A stretch of 64,000 bases of DNA. It comes from Candidatus Fermentibacterota bacterium (lineage in GTDB: Bacteria > Fermentibacterota > Fermentibacteria > Fermentibacterales > Fermentibacteraceae). The position numbers and the translations under genes are program-made. Shown here piece after piece: positions 44,990 through 54,421 of the stretch (the stretch's first letter is position 1; every line of letters starts with the position of its first letter). The stretch covers positions 22,070-86,069 of the forward strand of contig PDSZ01000010.1 of NCBI GenBank assembly GCA_002748705.1, read 5' to 3'. The notes under the pieces are model-generated. The model was given only the letters and a program-made list of their open reading frames with translations, searched no databases and was not told the DNA's origin.

Positions 44990-45292
44990 ATGGTGAAGCC
45001 AAAAGACCAGCTGAAAGAATGCACCGGATTCCAATGGGATGAAGGGAATGCAACGAAGAATTGGGACAAGCACCATGTATCTCAATCCGAATGCGAACAG
45101 ATATTCTTCAATCGACCAATCATTTTGCGAAGAGACTCGAAACATTCCAAAAAAGAAACGAGATTCTATGTTCTTGGCCACACTGATTGGGGGCGTCTCC
45201 TTTTTGTGATGTTTACCATTCGAGAAGACAAAATCAGAGTCATATCCTCAAGAGACATGACAGCAAGTGAAGAACGAAGGTACAAAAGATGA
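44990..45292 (+). CDS. brnT: BrnT-family toxin, second copy
   Basis: 100 residues of the DUF497/BrnT family: FQWDEGNATKNWDKHHVS, SECEQIFFNRPII, RFYVLGHTDWGRLLFVMFTI and IRVISSRDMTASEERRY at the end. It is only distantly similar to the first BrnT, so the two are independent acquisitions and not a recent duplication. No ribosome site precedes ATG 44990, as expected for its leaderless promoter. Its stop overlaps the antitoxin start (ATGA). Confidence 0.87.
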   Translation: MVKPKDQLKECTGFQWDEGNATKNWDKHHVSQSECEQIFFNRPIILRRDSKHSKKETRFYVLGHTDWGRLLFVMFTIREDKIRVISSRDMTASEERRYKR

Positions 45293-45573
45293 AAGAACTG
45301 AAGAAGATCCCAAAATTTAGAACAGAAGCCGAAGAAAGAGAGTTCTGGAGAACGCATGACTCCAGTGATTACCTCTCCTGGGAAGATGCAACAGAAATCA
45401 CACTATCCAAGCTAAAGCCTTCGACAAAAACAATATCTCTTCGGTTACCGGAATCAATGATAGAAGAATTGAAGATTCTTGCGAACAAGCAGGACATACC
45501 ATACCAATCTCTTCTCAAGATCTTTCTTGCTGAACGACTGGAAGCCGAAATGGATAGTATTCGAGCAATTTAG
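45289..45573 (+). CDS. brnA: BrnA-like (CopG) antitoxin, second copy
   Basis: 94 residues. The N-terminus has KKIPKFRTEAEEREFWRTH, a conserved opening of BrnA/CopG antitoxins. The C-terminus has KTISLRLPESMIEELKILA and IPYQSLLKIFLAERL, a ribbon-helix-helix. GAAGG lies eight bases before ATG 45289. It should neutralise the coupled BrnT and repress the promoter at 44955-44983. Confidence 0.87.
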   Translation: MKELKKIPKFRTEAEEREFWRTHDSSDYLSWEDATEITLSKLKPSTKTISLRLPESMIEELKILANKQDIPYQSLLKIFLAERLEAEMDSIRAI

Positions 45574-45586
45574 TGCAAACGCATTC

Positions 45587-45645
45587 GGATCAACAATTCA
45601 GAAAACCCTGTCATACCTTCTTGAATGCTTGATTATCTGTTTGAG
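45587..45645 (+). repeat. Possible degenerate attC-like site 5
   Basis: After the last antitoxin stop, GATCAAC precedes a hairpin of ATTCA-GAA and TTC-T-TGAAT with one unpaired T. The expected half-site for this cassette is ATTCAAC, which matches five of seven. I see no clear right core (GTTRRRY), so the site is probably decayed. The following 45646-45962 is gene-free AT-rich sequence. Confidence 0.3.
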
Positions 45646-45962
45646 TAAATCCCCGGCTTTTTCCTCTTCGGAATCTCCGGTTTGATGTGTATCATCGGAA
45701 AACTGTCCTCCTCAATCTTTTGACAGCGTCCGAAGTTGTTGAGTTACAATCAAGCGACTATCCTGCTCTCGCATTTCAGAATTGACAGCGTCCTCTCAGG
45801 TTCATTCATTTTTTCCAGTACTTTTCCCAGCTTCATTGTTATATCTTCTCTTCATAACAATTCTACCCATTCAGGCTGCACCATCATCAAACCAGTTCCA
45901 GCCTATCTTTTTAAGCCTTCTCACAAGTTCGCTAATTATATTCTTAATTGTGGAAGTAGGCG

Positions 45963-46342
45963 GATTTTCCGCAGCTTTACACCATGGTCATGGAGTCCAT
46001 ACGGAACACTGGAATTGTTCCTGAGAAGATCAGTGCTGATGACGGATATTTCTCAGAAGCCGGAGTCGAGATGGTTAAGTCCATAATTGGGATAAAGCAT
46101 GTGAGTATGTCAGGAGCAAAGATGAGCGATGATTAATGGTCAGCAGGGAACTCTCTGAACTCCGGAGGAACTGTTCTGCGGTGAAGTCATTGATGTTCAT
46201 ACTGAAATATGTCTACGGTTTTGGCAGAGTAAGACGGCGTGGAAGCAGTTCGTGATGAACTGAGAAGGCAATTGCCTATATCGTTATGCGGATAGTACAC
46301 ATTCGTAAAGAGCGGCGAAAGCAGATACCACTGGACGCATAG
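45963..46342 (+). pseudogene. Remnant of a DDE transposase (C-terminal part, frameshifted)
   Basis: The frame beginning near 45963 reads DFPQLYTMVMESIRNTG, then ISADDGYFSEAGVEMVKSI and KHVSMSGAKMSDD before a stop. Shifted frames continue with SAVKSLMFILKYVYGFGRV, EAVRDEL and EKAIAYIVMRIVHIRKERR, ending at TAG 46340. These match the order of a DDE transposase end (DDGY...S, then the E-containing SAVESLMF-type helix). At least two frameshifts and one stop make it dead. The 5' part of the gene and the terminal repeats are missing. Confidence 0.7.
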
Positions 46343-46524
46343 GCCGAAGTTGTTCAGCTGGTTTGCATTACGGATGGTGAGGTATATCCACAATCTGAGA
46401 AATGAGCCGTCTCTGCTGAAAACAGCTGTGAGATCAGTTGTTTAACTCCGAATCATACCCGGCTGAGATACCGGTGCGTTGGAAGTCGGTGTGGCTGCTC
46501 TGAATACCTTTTCGGATGGGATCA

Positions 46525-46588
46525 AGCTATGACAAAACCACCATAGACTTCAGAGGGTAAAGTATATGGAAAACCGGAAATACCATTC
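46525..46588 (-). pseudogene. Fragment of a second C25 protease gene
   Basis: On the minus strand it encodes GISGFPYTLPSEVYGGFVIA followed by a stop. This matches VSGFPYTLPSEVFGGFVIA near the C-terminus of the intact protease at 48065-51775 (plus-strand copy near 48211-48275). It is a leftover of a paralogue at the right edge of the accessory island. The stretch 46343-46524 holds no gene I can support. Confidence 0.7.
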
Positions 46589-46610
46589 GTGAAAGAAAAC
46601 TCTTATCAGG

Positions 46611-48068
46611 CTACTCAAGCTTAATGACCATCGCAGCAGCGCAACTCATATCATCAGCGACTCTTACCAAATAGCTGCCCTCAGGGACTTCATTGCCGAT
46701 AGAATCCCGGCCATCCCAAAGGAACATGCTGCCGTGAGGGCCGGAAGAAAGCTCTCTGACAAGCCGACCCTGTAAATCAAAGATACGAACTAGAAGCGGG
46801 CCTCTTCCGCCGGTAACGATAACTTCAACCTGTTCAGTGAAAGGATTGGACGATGTCACCACGGAAAGGGAACTGGAACCTGCTTCTGAATATGCATTTC
46901 GCTCAACAGATACCCAGGTGTGATCAAACCAGCCGAGAACGATATAGAAGGACTCAATCTCCCGAAAATAAGCGCTCCAGTGAACAAATACATCTCCGGC
47001 AGAGTTCACATCGGCGGCGATTCTCTGAAGCTCCTGAGGGTTTTCATCCGAGTAGTCGTATGCAACATAAGGTTCCTCTGTAAAGTTGCCCTCTGAATCA
47101 ATAACAGCAAATTTGATGTAGTGTATGTCTGTTGAGCCTCCGAGTTCACCTTCACCCCACAAGAGATAGAATGAATCTGCATCAGGCCCTGGAAGTATCA
47201 CAGGCTCATGCAGGGTTGTACACTCAGCAGGCTGATAGATCGCTTTCTGATCAATCAGCAATGTGCCTGTGCTCCTGTCAATTTTGTACAATGAAAGAAA
47301 ACTAGGATTAATAGAGCTGGGTCTCTCCACAAGAAACACCATAGCGTTACCGTCTGAATCGAGGGTCATGCTGCAACGATTCGATTGATCAACTTCCTCA
47401 TCAACAAGAGATACAGGAGGAATTACTACATTACCATCAAGATCATACTGAATGTACATGGCGTTATCGTCAGGCCAGCCCTTGTTATACTTTATATGAA
47501 CATGGTCTCCCTCAACGACTATAAGGCTCTGCTGATGACTGTCTGGAATGGTGTCGCGAAACAGTTCGCCGACACCGGGCTCGAGAACAGAGTAACAGAC
47601 TGATCCGTCTGCAAGGCTGCGGACAAGATGTATTCTGCCCAGGCTGTCAGGTGAAGAGTCGATCAGAGGCCAGGAGTACCAGCCTTCAGTGGAGTAAAGT
47701 GAGGGAGGAATCAAAGTGTTTCCATCGGTGTCCATAACGCTGTACCATAAAGAAACATGATTCTCACGCCATAATGCTATTACCGTAGAGTCAGATGCCC
47801 GGGATATGCTTACATAAGATGCCCAAGTGTCATTTGATAGCATTCTGTCTGAAAGAACTGGAGTACCATCGGAAAGAATAACATTATACCCTACACGGCT
47901 ATCTCCTCCATACTTATTCCATATCTGATGAATATTATCAGTACCGGTTACTACCAGATCTTTTCTCTGAAAGTTCTCATCTGGAACATCAATAGAAAGT
48001 ACAGGATAACTCCATCCCTGGGCATGGGTGACAGATGACAATGCCAGCATCAGAAGATGAATCATCAT
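46611..48068 (-). CDS. Exported protein with type IX-like sorting domain, coupled to C25 protease
   Basis: 485 residues. The signal peptide is MMIHLLMLALSSVTHAQG. The middle has repeats of D-x-x-G-N and Trp-rich strands (VMDTDGNTLIPPSLY, YDLDGNVVIPPVSLV, VIDSEGNFTEEPYVA), suggesting a propeller or sialidase-like fold. The C-terminus (VVTSSNPFTEQVEVIV ... IFDLQGRLVRELSS ... PEGSYLVRV) is the sorting domain. The ATG overlaps the TGA of the C25 protease (ATGA), so the two are made together. It may bind, position or help export the protease, which has no sorting domain of its own. Confidence 0.8.
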   Translation of the reverse strand: MMIHLLMLALSSVTHAQGWSYPVLSIDVPDENFQRKDLVVTGTDNIHQIWNKYGGDSRVGYNVILSDGTPVLSDRMLSNDTWASYVSISRASDSTVIALWRENHVSLWYSVMDTDGNTLIPPSLYSTEGWYSWPLIDSSPDSLGRIHLVRSLADGSVCYSVLEPGVGELFRDTIPDSHQQSLIVVEGDHVHIKYNKGWPDDNAMYIQYDLDGNVVIPPVSLVDEEVDQSNRCSMTLDSDGNAMVFLVERPSSINPSFLSLYKIDRSTGTLLIDQKAIYQPAECTTLHEPVILPGPDADSFYLLWGEGELGGSTDIHYIKFAVIDSEGNFTEEPYVAYDYSDENPQELQRIAADVNSAGDVFVHWSAYFREIESFYIVLGWFDHTWVSVERNAYSEAGSSSLSVVTSSNPFTEQVEVIVTGGRGPLLVRIFDLQGRLVRELSSGPHGSMFLWDGRDSIGNEVPEGSYLVRVADDMSCAAAMVIKLE

Positions 48069-51000
48069 TCCTGTGCGCCTGACCTTTCCGAATCATGCTG
48101 CACCTGAAGCCACGGTGAATACCCCGCATCACAGCTGCCGAGTTCCCATACATGAAGATAGTTGTCCATTGTGCCGAATACAACCTCAACATGCCGGTCA
48201 TTATCAATATCAGCTATGACAAAACCGCCAAAGACTTCAGAAGGTAAAGTATATGGGAAACCGGATACTTCTCTTCCATCTGGAGTAAATGCATTCACAA
48301 AGCCATCCCTGGTACCCACAAGCAGATCTGTTTTACCATCACCATCAAGGTCCCCAAGGGCAGGAAATGGAGGCCTGCGGGGGGACGGGTCAGCGTATTC
48401 GTAATTCCAGTCCTCCTCTCCATCAGCTTCAAACACAAAACACTGGTTCTCTGCAGGGGCAATGATTCGGTCAAATGCTGAACTAGCAACCCAATCAGCT
48501 ATGACACAGCAGAATACTCTGATGCTTCTTGTTGCCGAGGATGTGGAGCAGCAGGCAGCAGTTGACAAGTCCAACGGCTCAATAAGATCAACCGGATTGG
48601 GGTTGTGAGTGCTTGAAATTCGTTTCGACACAGCTATCAGATTTCCGCTGCCAAAGTCTCCAACCGCCGGTATGGTGGAAAAATTAAGCCCTTTCCATGT
48701 TCGAGTTTCATAAAAAGTTCCTGGTTTATGCGAACTGTAAAGACCTATGAGACTGTTAACCACTGAGCTGTAGTATGTGGTAGAAAGTATGAGATCACTT
48801 CCTGTATTTCCATCCAACTCACCGGCAGTGAGCCACGCAGTTGTTAATTCTTCATCGGCTGAGACAACTGTTACGCTGTCAATTCTAGCCAGACCATCGC
48901 TCTGATATCTGAGAATATAAAGCATATCAGAGGCAACAAAGGCAATTTCATTTTTTGGAAGAGGCACATCGTCATCAATAAACAGATCGGAAACCACTAC
49001 AGTCTGTGGAAAATTCTGCCAGATGCGTGTGTGAGTGTCATGGGCAAACGAATCCATGTAATCTCCATCTGATCCGTCAAGAACCACCAGCTTATCGATA
49101 GTGTCGAATATAACCTCGGGGTTACCGTCACCTGTAACATCTGCTACAGTTGGAATGCTGAAACCTGAACCTATTCTCGGGTTTATCATGTAGGCCTGTG
49201 ATTCCCACATCAGCGTATCCGGATAAGATGGATCAACTGCGCACACATGTGCGTTTCCCTGAACAAAGACGATCTCAAGATCACCGTCATTATTCAGATC
49301 AGCCAGAACAGGAGGAGATTTAATGGAACCTGCCACTCGAATTGGCCAGCCGGAATCACAAGGGTAGAAATCAAGGATAGATATCTCCCTGACAGCTGAG
49401 TTGTTAGGTGTCCAGGAATCATTACAATTCCGGTCAGGGTCCGCTTCACAGGTCATTATCAGTTCCATATCTGATGTAATGCCTGACGGTACTCTCCAGC
49501 CGTCAAATGTTACTGTGGATTCGTTACCGGCTGCAATACAGGAAAAAGACTCGGTAAGAGTCGTATCATAATTAAGCTCGCAAATCTCAATATCCAACTC
49601 TGCATCAAAATCCCCTGAAGCAACAGCTCCTGCATTCCTTACAGTAACACTGAGGTTTGCTGCCGTACCTGTTCCTGAAGGCTTTGCAGGATATCGCAAC
49701 AGTTCAAGATCCGGAGGAGCTACGATCAGATCACAACTGTTTCTGAACTTGACACGATCTCCAAGATCCACGGCAGGGTCTCCAAGCAGATCGTAAAGGG
49801 CGATATTAGCACTTATTCTGGAAGGAAGTTCTCTGAAACGCATTGATGCAATTGCGTCGCCCATTCTTGTTTGACCATAGTATAGAATAGCTTCCATCAA
49901 CCCGTGGGCAAGCCTGTCGTAACCGCTGATACCGGTTGCTCCGGAACCTGCAAAGAAACCGATCGCTCCTGCATCAGGATGTTTGAGAAACTTCTCGCTT
50001 ATGGAGTCAATCCCATAGTCAAAAACAGGACCTGCATTGGGATTATCATTAAAGCAGAAGTAAAACCTATCATCAAAATCAGTATGCTCTGCTATGGTAT
50101 GCGCAAACCTTCCTGTAGAACAGCATGCATTAATGATAAAAGGGTATCCGTGAGGAATGAAACTACTTTCGGATAAACTATCCACATCAAAGCAGTCAAA
50201 GGTGGAGTCCGGCAAACCCTGAAACTCAGGTGGAACCGGCTCATTCCAATCCATTCCTGCACTGAACACATGGGGAATTCCGTGATTCGTATAAACAACG
50301 AGCTGCTGCCCTCTGCTAAGGCTGGAATCCAGGAGAGAGTCCCACTCAAGGCTTGACATAGTACTTCCGTCGGAGGTTGTGTATGGTCTGAAATCGCCTC
50401 CGAACACATAGTCCCAGGTGTATCCGCACCACTGACGAAGAGAGTCGACATATGATGAATCCGGTTTCCACTGCGGGCCGAATTCACCTTTGAAAAAGGA
50501 CAGGTGTCTTCTCCACATCAGGGTGTCCGGTGCAGGTATTGTTGAGGCAGCTTCATATCCCCTGATAACATTGATAAAACCCTGTAGTTCCTGAGTAGTT
50601 CGAACTGAAATCCTTCCCACCATCATATCAGGAATAGAATGATATGTTGAATATGGTTCATCAAAGTAAACATACCATTCATCATCATAAATACTGTTAT
50701 CTCCTTTCCAAAGACCTTCTTCATAGGAATGTGACGGTAAATACCAGTCTGAAGAACCATAAATCGGATCTTCAGAGTCCCCGATAAGAAGAAGATAAGA
50801 AGGTCTTTTACTTGAAGAAGGCTGTCCCCAGTTCCACATAGTCTCAGTAAAATCCCTGATCGCTAAAGGCGTAATTGGCTGAGAATTAGAAAACTGCGAA
50901 AGAACGCTGTCTGTACGGATAATGGCAACATCAAATCCACACAGATCAGCACGGTGTCTCGCAAGTGAGTCAATCCAGCTTCCGTCAAGGCCTGCAGCTG

Positions 51001-51775
51001 TCAGTATTACATAGTCAGGTACTCTGACAGGACCGGCGGTTAAATCAGTAGGTCTCATGACCAGTCCGGGAACTGGAATCCAAGGATTATCGTCTTTTGT
51101 ATACCCTAATATGCTATTATTAGCCCTTGAACAAAAATAACCTGTATCAATTACCGGCCACTTTGAAGTGGTTTCGTCAAAGCTCACAGTAACCTGAATA
51201 TCACTCCAGACTCTGAGGCTGTCATTGACAGCAAGGTACTGAACAGGATAAACATCATAGATTGCGATTCTTGCATCTCTGAATCGAAGCTCATCCACAT
51301 ACTCAACAAGATGATTAGGATACCAGTCTGATGAGATGTATGCTATGCTGTCTTCTGTGAAAAACTCTCCAATGAAGTAGCCGGAGGATTGGTCAACCAC
51401 CAGGCTGTCAATAGGAACGGGATACACAGGCAAGCAGCTTATCACCTCGGCGCAGTTGGCAGAGTAGCTGAACGAAAGATCGGTGCTGTCCGGTACCCAC
51501 ACGAAACAACGAACAATCGGCAGCTCAGGCAGCCCAGTTCTGTCGCTTAATATTATTCCCGGAGTATTGGTAAATCTTAGATACTTCACTGCATCTTCAG
51601 TCAGCGTATCTACAGACAAGCCTCTCAACTCAACATCGAAAGTAAGACAATCGTTCCATACTTTATTAAACTCCTCTATAGGTTCATTTTCAATAATTGC
51701 TCCGGCGTTGAAGTTCAACCACTCAGCAAAAAGATTTCCTGTAACCGCAACTGTAATGATCATGAGCGTTTTCAT
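48065..51775 (-). CDS. Giant exported C25 (gingipain-family) peptidase with FG-GAP-like repeats
   Basis: 1236 residues. Signal peptide MKTLMIITVAVTGNLFAEW; pro-region to about 250; peptidase C25 core at about 260-690 with likely catalytic His in YTNHGIPH (H498) and Cys in IINACCSTGRF (C551 or C552). An Ig-like region (about 710-800) precedes FG-GAP/integrin-like repeats: PVLADLNNDGDLEIVF, PTVADVTGDGNPEVIF, PALGDLDGDGKTDLLV, FVIADIDNDRHVEVVF. It ends without a sorting domain (HDSERSGAQE), unlike the C25 protease at 5866. The next gene, coupled by ATGA, carries one. Probably extracellular proteolysis. Confidence 0.9.
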   Translation of the reverse strand: MKTLMIITVAVTGNLFAEWLNFNAGAIIENEPIEEFNKVWNDCLTFDVELRGLSVDTLTEDAVKYLRFTNTPGIILSDRTGLPELPIVRCFVWVPDSTDLSFSYSANCAEVISCLPVYPVPIDSLVVDQSSGYFIGEFFTEDSIAYISSDWYPNHLVEYVDELRFRDARIAIYDVYPVQYLAVNDSLRVWSDIQVTVSFDETTSKWPVIDTGYFCSRANNSILGYTKDDNPWIPVPGLVMRPTDLTAGPVRVPDYVILTAAGLDGSWIDSLARHRADLCGFDVAIIRTDSVLSQFSNSQPITPLAIRDFTETMWNWGQPSSSKRPSYLLLIGDSEDPIYGSSDWYLPSHSYEEGLWKGDNSIYDDEWYVYFDEPYSTYHSIPDMMVGRISVRTTQELQGFINVIRGYEAASTIPAPDTLMWRRHLSFFKGEFGPQWKPDSSYVDSLRQWCGYTWDYVFGGDFRPYTTSDGSTMSSLEWDSLLDSSLSRGQQLVVYTNHGIPHVFSAGMDWNEPVPPEFQGLPDSTFDCFDVDSLSESSFIPHGYPFIINACCSTGRFAHTIAEHTDFDDRFYFCFNDNPNAGPVFDYGIDSISEKFLKHPDAGAIGFFAGSGATGISGYDRLAHGLMEAILYYGQTRMGDAIASMRFRELPSRISANIALYDLLGDPAVDLGDRVKFRNSCDLIVAPPDLELLRYPAKPSGTGTAANLSVTVRNAGAVASGDFDAELDIEICELNYDTTLTESFSCIAAGNESTVTFDGWRVPSGITSDMELIMTCEADPDRNCNDSWTPNNSAVREISILDFYPCDSGWPIRVAGSIKSPPVLADLNNDGDLEIVFVQGNAHVCAVDPSYPDTLMWESQAYMINPRIGSGFSIPTVADVTGDGNPEVIFDTIDKLVVLDGSDGDYMDSFAHDTHTRIWQNFPQTVVVSDLFIDDDVPLPKNEIAFVASDMLYILRYQSDGLARIDSVTVVSADEELTTAWLTAGELDGNTGSDLILSTTYYSSVVNSLIGLYSSHKPGTFYETRTWKGLNFSTIPAVGDFGSGNLIAVSKRISSTHNPNPVDLIEPLDLSTAACCSTSSATRSIRVFCCVIADWVASSAFDRIIAPAENQCFVFEADGEEDWNYEYADPSPRRPPFPALGDLDGDGKTDLLVGTRDGFVNAFTPDGREVSGFPYTLPSEVFGGFVIADIDNDRHVEVVFGTMDNYLHVWELGSCDAGYSPWLQVQHDSERSGAQE

Positions 51776-52534
51776 TGTTAAACACCTTTCTGAGAATACC
51801 GGTGAAAAATATCTATTCTACAGTAACCGCTATCTTCTTCAGAAATGCAAATATCAAGTTCCATTCTGGTTCTCTTTTTTAACTATAATAGAATTGCACT
51901 TCAACAAGTAAAGTGAACAAATAACGATCAATTAGTATAGGAATGTTACTGCTGTCTCAATGTTGCATGGCAGCTGCCTTGTAAAATTAAGTCATGTAAG
52001 TATTTAGGAGAACGCTTGTCCATGCGCGATTTCAACGCCTTTATACCTTTCCGTTTCAACATACGGATGGAGGAGGCATGCATTCGGGGCAGTTCGTGTT
52101 CTCATGCGAAAACGCCTTCACCTTGAGAGGTTCAGCCTCTACAACATTCTACAGGTTTTGAGCTTGTCACCTTTTTGTTATGCTGTTATACAGCAGCTAT
52201 TTACGAATACTGAGCTTCAACTTGCCAGCAATAATAATTTCAACCACTTGTCTTTCTTTGACTTATGATGGGACACCAGTGTAGAAATGTGTTGAGAATT
52301 ATTCTGTAGCCAAATCCCTGTCAGCTGAAATATCACTGGCGGAAAACCAGGGCATTCCCCTTTCAGGAGTCTTTGTGTACCTGCGCACAGGCTTCCCTGG
52401 CTCTCTGAAACGGTAAAGCAGCCTGCTTCAGGGGTCGGGTATATATTTCAATTCTTTATCGCACCGCTCTGTCTGCTGATTTGTAGTTTTGCAGACGCAA
52501 AGGTTATCTTCCAGCGAACAAAGGGGCGTGTGAG
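51776..52534. other. 759-base gap with one coding-like remnant
   Basis: No complete gene is visible. The plus-strand frame 52285-52416 (SVAKSLSAEISLAENQGIP, then SGVFVYLRT, ending at TAA) has protein-like composition and no start codon with a ribosome site. It vaguely recalls the end of TIR-like DUF1863 domains, but this is too short to trust. The remainder holds the protease promoter region on the left and the AsnB leader on the right. Confidence 0.35.
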
Positions 52535-54421
52535 ATGTGCGGTATCTGCGGCTACTGGCAAAAAGAAAACAACTCAGGCAAAGGTCTGGAACTGCTGAAC
52601 AGAATGTGCCGGCTTCAGGAGCACCGGGGTCCTGATGACATGGCTGTGCTGCAGCGAAATAATGTGGGCCTCGGATTTGTCAGGCTCGCAATTCTTGATC
52701 TGGCAACAGGAATGCAGCCTGTTACATCTCCATCAGACGATACTGCCATTGTCTGTAACGGGCAGATATACAATTACATAGAACTGAAGCAGGAACTGCC
52801 TGCCTTTAAATACACTACTTCAGGAGACATGGAAGTGGCCCTGAATGCGTACAGGCACTTCGGTCTGGACTTCCCTGCAAAGCTGAATGGTATGTTTGCA
52901 GGCGCTATACACGATCCTTCAGAGAACAGGCTTGTTCTTTTCAGGGACAGATTCGGAATAAAGCCTCTCTATTACACACAGAATGAGACCGGTTTCTACT
53001 TCTCCAGTGAGATAAAGCCCCTGCTTGAAACCCCCGGAACTCACTGCGAACTTGACATGGGTCTGTTAAGCACATGGTTTACATACAGATATGTGCCAGG
53101 TGAAAATACTCTTTTTAAAGGAATCAGAAAACTGCCGCCTGGATCAGTACTTGTGCTTAACACAAAGAACGGGGATTTCACCACCGGAAGCTACTGGAAC
53201 TGGAATTTCTCTGCCTGTTCTGAAAGCCTCTCGGCAGCTGAAGCTGAAGAGGAGTTCAACAGGCTTTTCACTGATTCTGTGAAGCTGAGACTTAGAAGCG
53301 ATGTGGAAGTCGGCAGCCTAATCTCAGGAGGGATTGACTCTTCAGCTGTGGCAAGCCTTGCAGCTCTGCAAAAGCCTGATCTGAAACTCTTTACGATAGG
53401 ATTTCAGGAAGAGAAGTATGATGAGACAGATGATGTAAACAGTTTTCTTTCTTCCATGCAAGGTCGGTTTGCCCGGGCAGAACCGATACAGAGGGTATGT
53501 GCCAGAAAAAGGCTTGATCTGCTTCCTGAAATAATAAGAGCAGTGGAAGAACCAATATCTCTTGGTACAGTGGTTCCAACTGATCAGGTCTGCTGGCTTG
53601 CATCGGAACACCTGAAGGTTGTCCTTACAGGAGAGGGAGCAGATGAGATATTCGCCGGATACAGGAAGTTCCTTGTGGAGGAAGCTGCCCTGGAATTCCC
53701 AGGCGCTTCAAGCTCAATGCAGCGCGAACTGCTCAGGCTCTATCCGGAACTTGAGCTTAGGCTTGGCGGGGCCGATGACGATCCGGCAAGAAGACACATA
53801 GCAAGCGAAAAGCTGTTCACATCTTCAGAACTCGCCAGGCTTCTGGGCAACAGCTCAACTGCTGAAGCTGACATATCTGCATGGCTTCCGAAAAGGGTCT
53901 TCAATGCACCAGACCCTGTTGCTGCAATGCAGATGATTGAAGTGGAAACAAGGCTTCCGCACTATGTTAATCTCAGACTGGACAAGATAAGCATGCGCCA
54001 CAGTCTTGAAACCCGTACACCTTTTCTGGACTACAGACTGGCTGAACTGGCAGGAAAACTGCCTGTGAAACTACGAGTGAACCTTGAAACCGGCAGGGAG
54101 AAGTATATCTGCAGAAACTCGTTCATGAAAAGGGGAATACTTCCTCCTGAAGCAGCCCTGAGAACCAAAAAGCCCTTCACCATGCCCATAGCAGACTGGT
54201 TCTCTGAACCTGAAACACTGCCGGAACCTGTGAAAGATATTCTTCTTGGAAAAGCTGTTGACAGACAGGGTATACTAGACGGAAATATGGTCAGGGAATA
54301 TGCAGGCCTGGTCACAGGGGCAGGCGTGGGCCCTGAGACAATGATTTCAGCAGGCGACAGAGTTTTTGCTGTAGTAGTGTTCACTCTCTGGTATGAAGAG
54401 TTTATGAAAGGGTCTGTTTGA
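52535..54421 (+). CDS. asnB: Glutamine-hydrolysing asparagine synthase
   Basis: 628 residues. It starts MCGICGYW with the catalytic Cys2 of the class II glutamine amidotransferase. HRGPDD and FNGMFAGAIHD-like segments follow, and RDRFGIKPLYY is clear. The synthetase half has the ATP PP-loop SGGIDSS (264-270) and a C-terminal RTPFLDYRLAE. It amidates aspartate or an aspartate-like carboxylate using glutamine and ATP. Homologues of this size also act in secondary metabolite or surface-polymer pathways. The stop overlaps the start of the ligase-like gene downstream (TTGA), so their products may act on linked substrates. Confidence 0.92.
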   Translation: MCGICGYWQKENNSGKGLELLNRMCRLQEHRGPDDMAVLQRNNVGLGFVRLAILDLATGMQPVTSPSDDTAIVCNGQIYNYIELKQELPAFKYTTSGDMEVALNAYRHFGLDFPAKLNGMFAGAIHDPSENRLVLFRDRFGIKPLYYTQNETGFYFSSEIKPLLETPGTHCELDMGLLSTWFTYRYVPGENTLFKGIRKLPPGSVLVLNTKNGDFTTGSYWNWNFSACSESLSAAEAEEEFNRLFTDSVKLRLRSDVEVGSLISGGIDSSAVASLAALQKPDLKLFTIGFQEEKYDETDDVNSFLSSMQGRFARAEPIQRVCARKRLDLLPEIIRAVEEPISLGTVVPTDQVCWLASEHLKVVLTGEGADEIFAGYRKFLVEEAALEFPGASSSMQRELLRLYPELELRLGGADDDPARRHIASEKLFTSSELARLLGNSSTAEADISAWLPKRVFNAPDPVAAMQMIEVETRLPHYVNLRLDKISMRHSLETRTPFLDYRLAELAGKLPVKLRVNLETGREKYICRNSFMKRGILPPEAALRTKKPFTMPIADWFSEPETLPEPVKDILLGKAVDRQGILDGNMVREYAGLVTGAGVGPETMISAGDRVFAVVVFTLWYEEFMKGSV

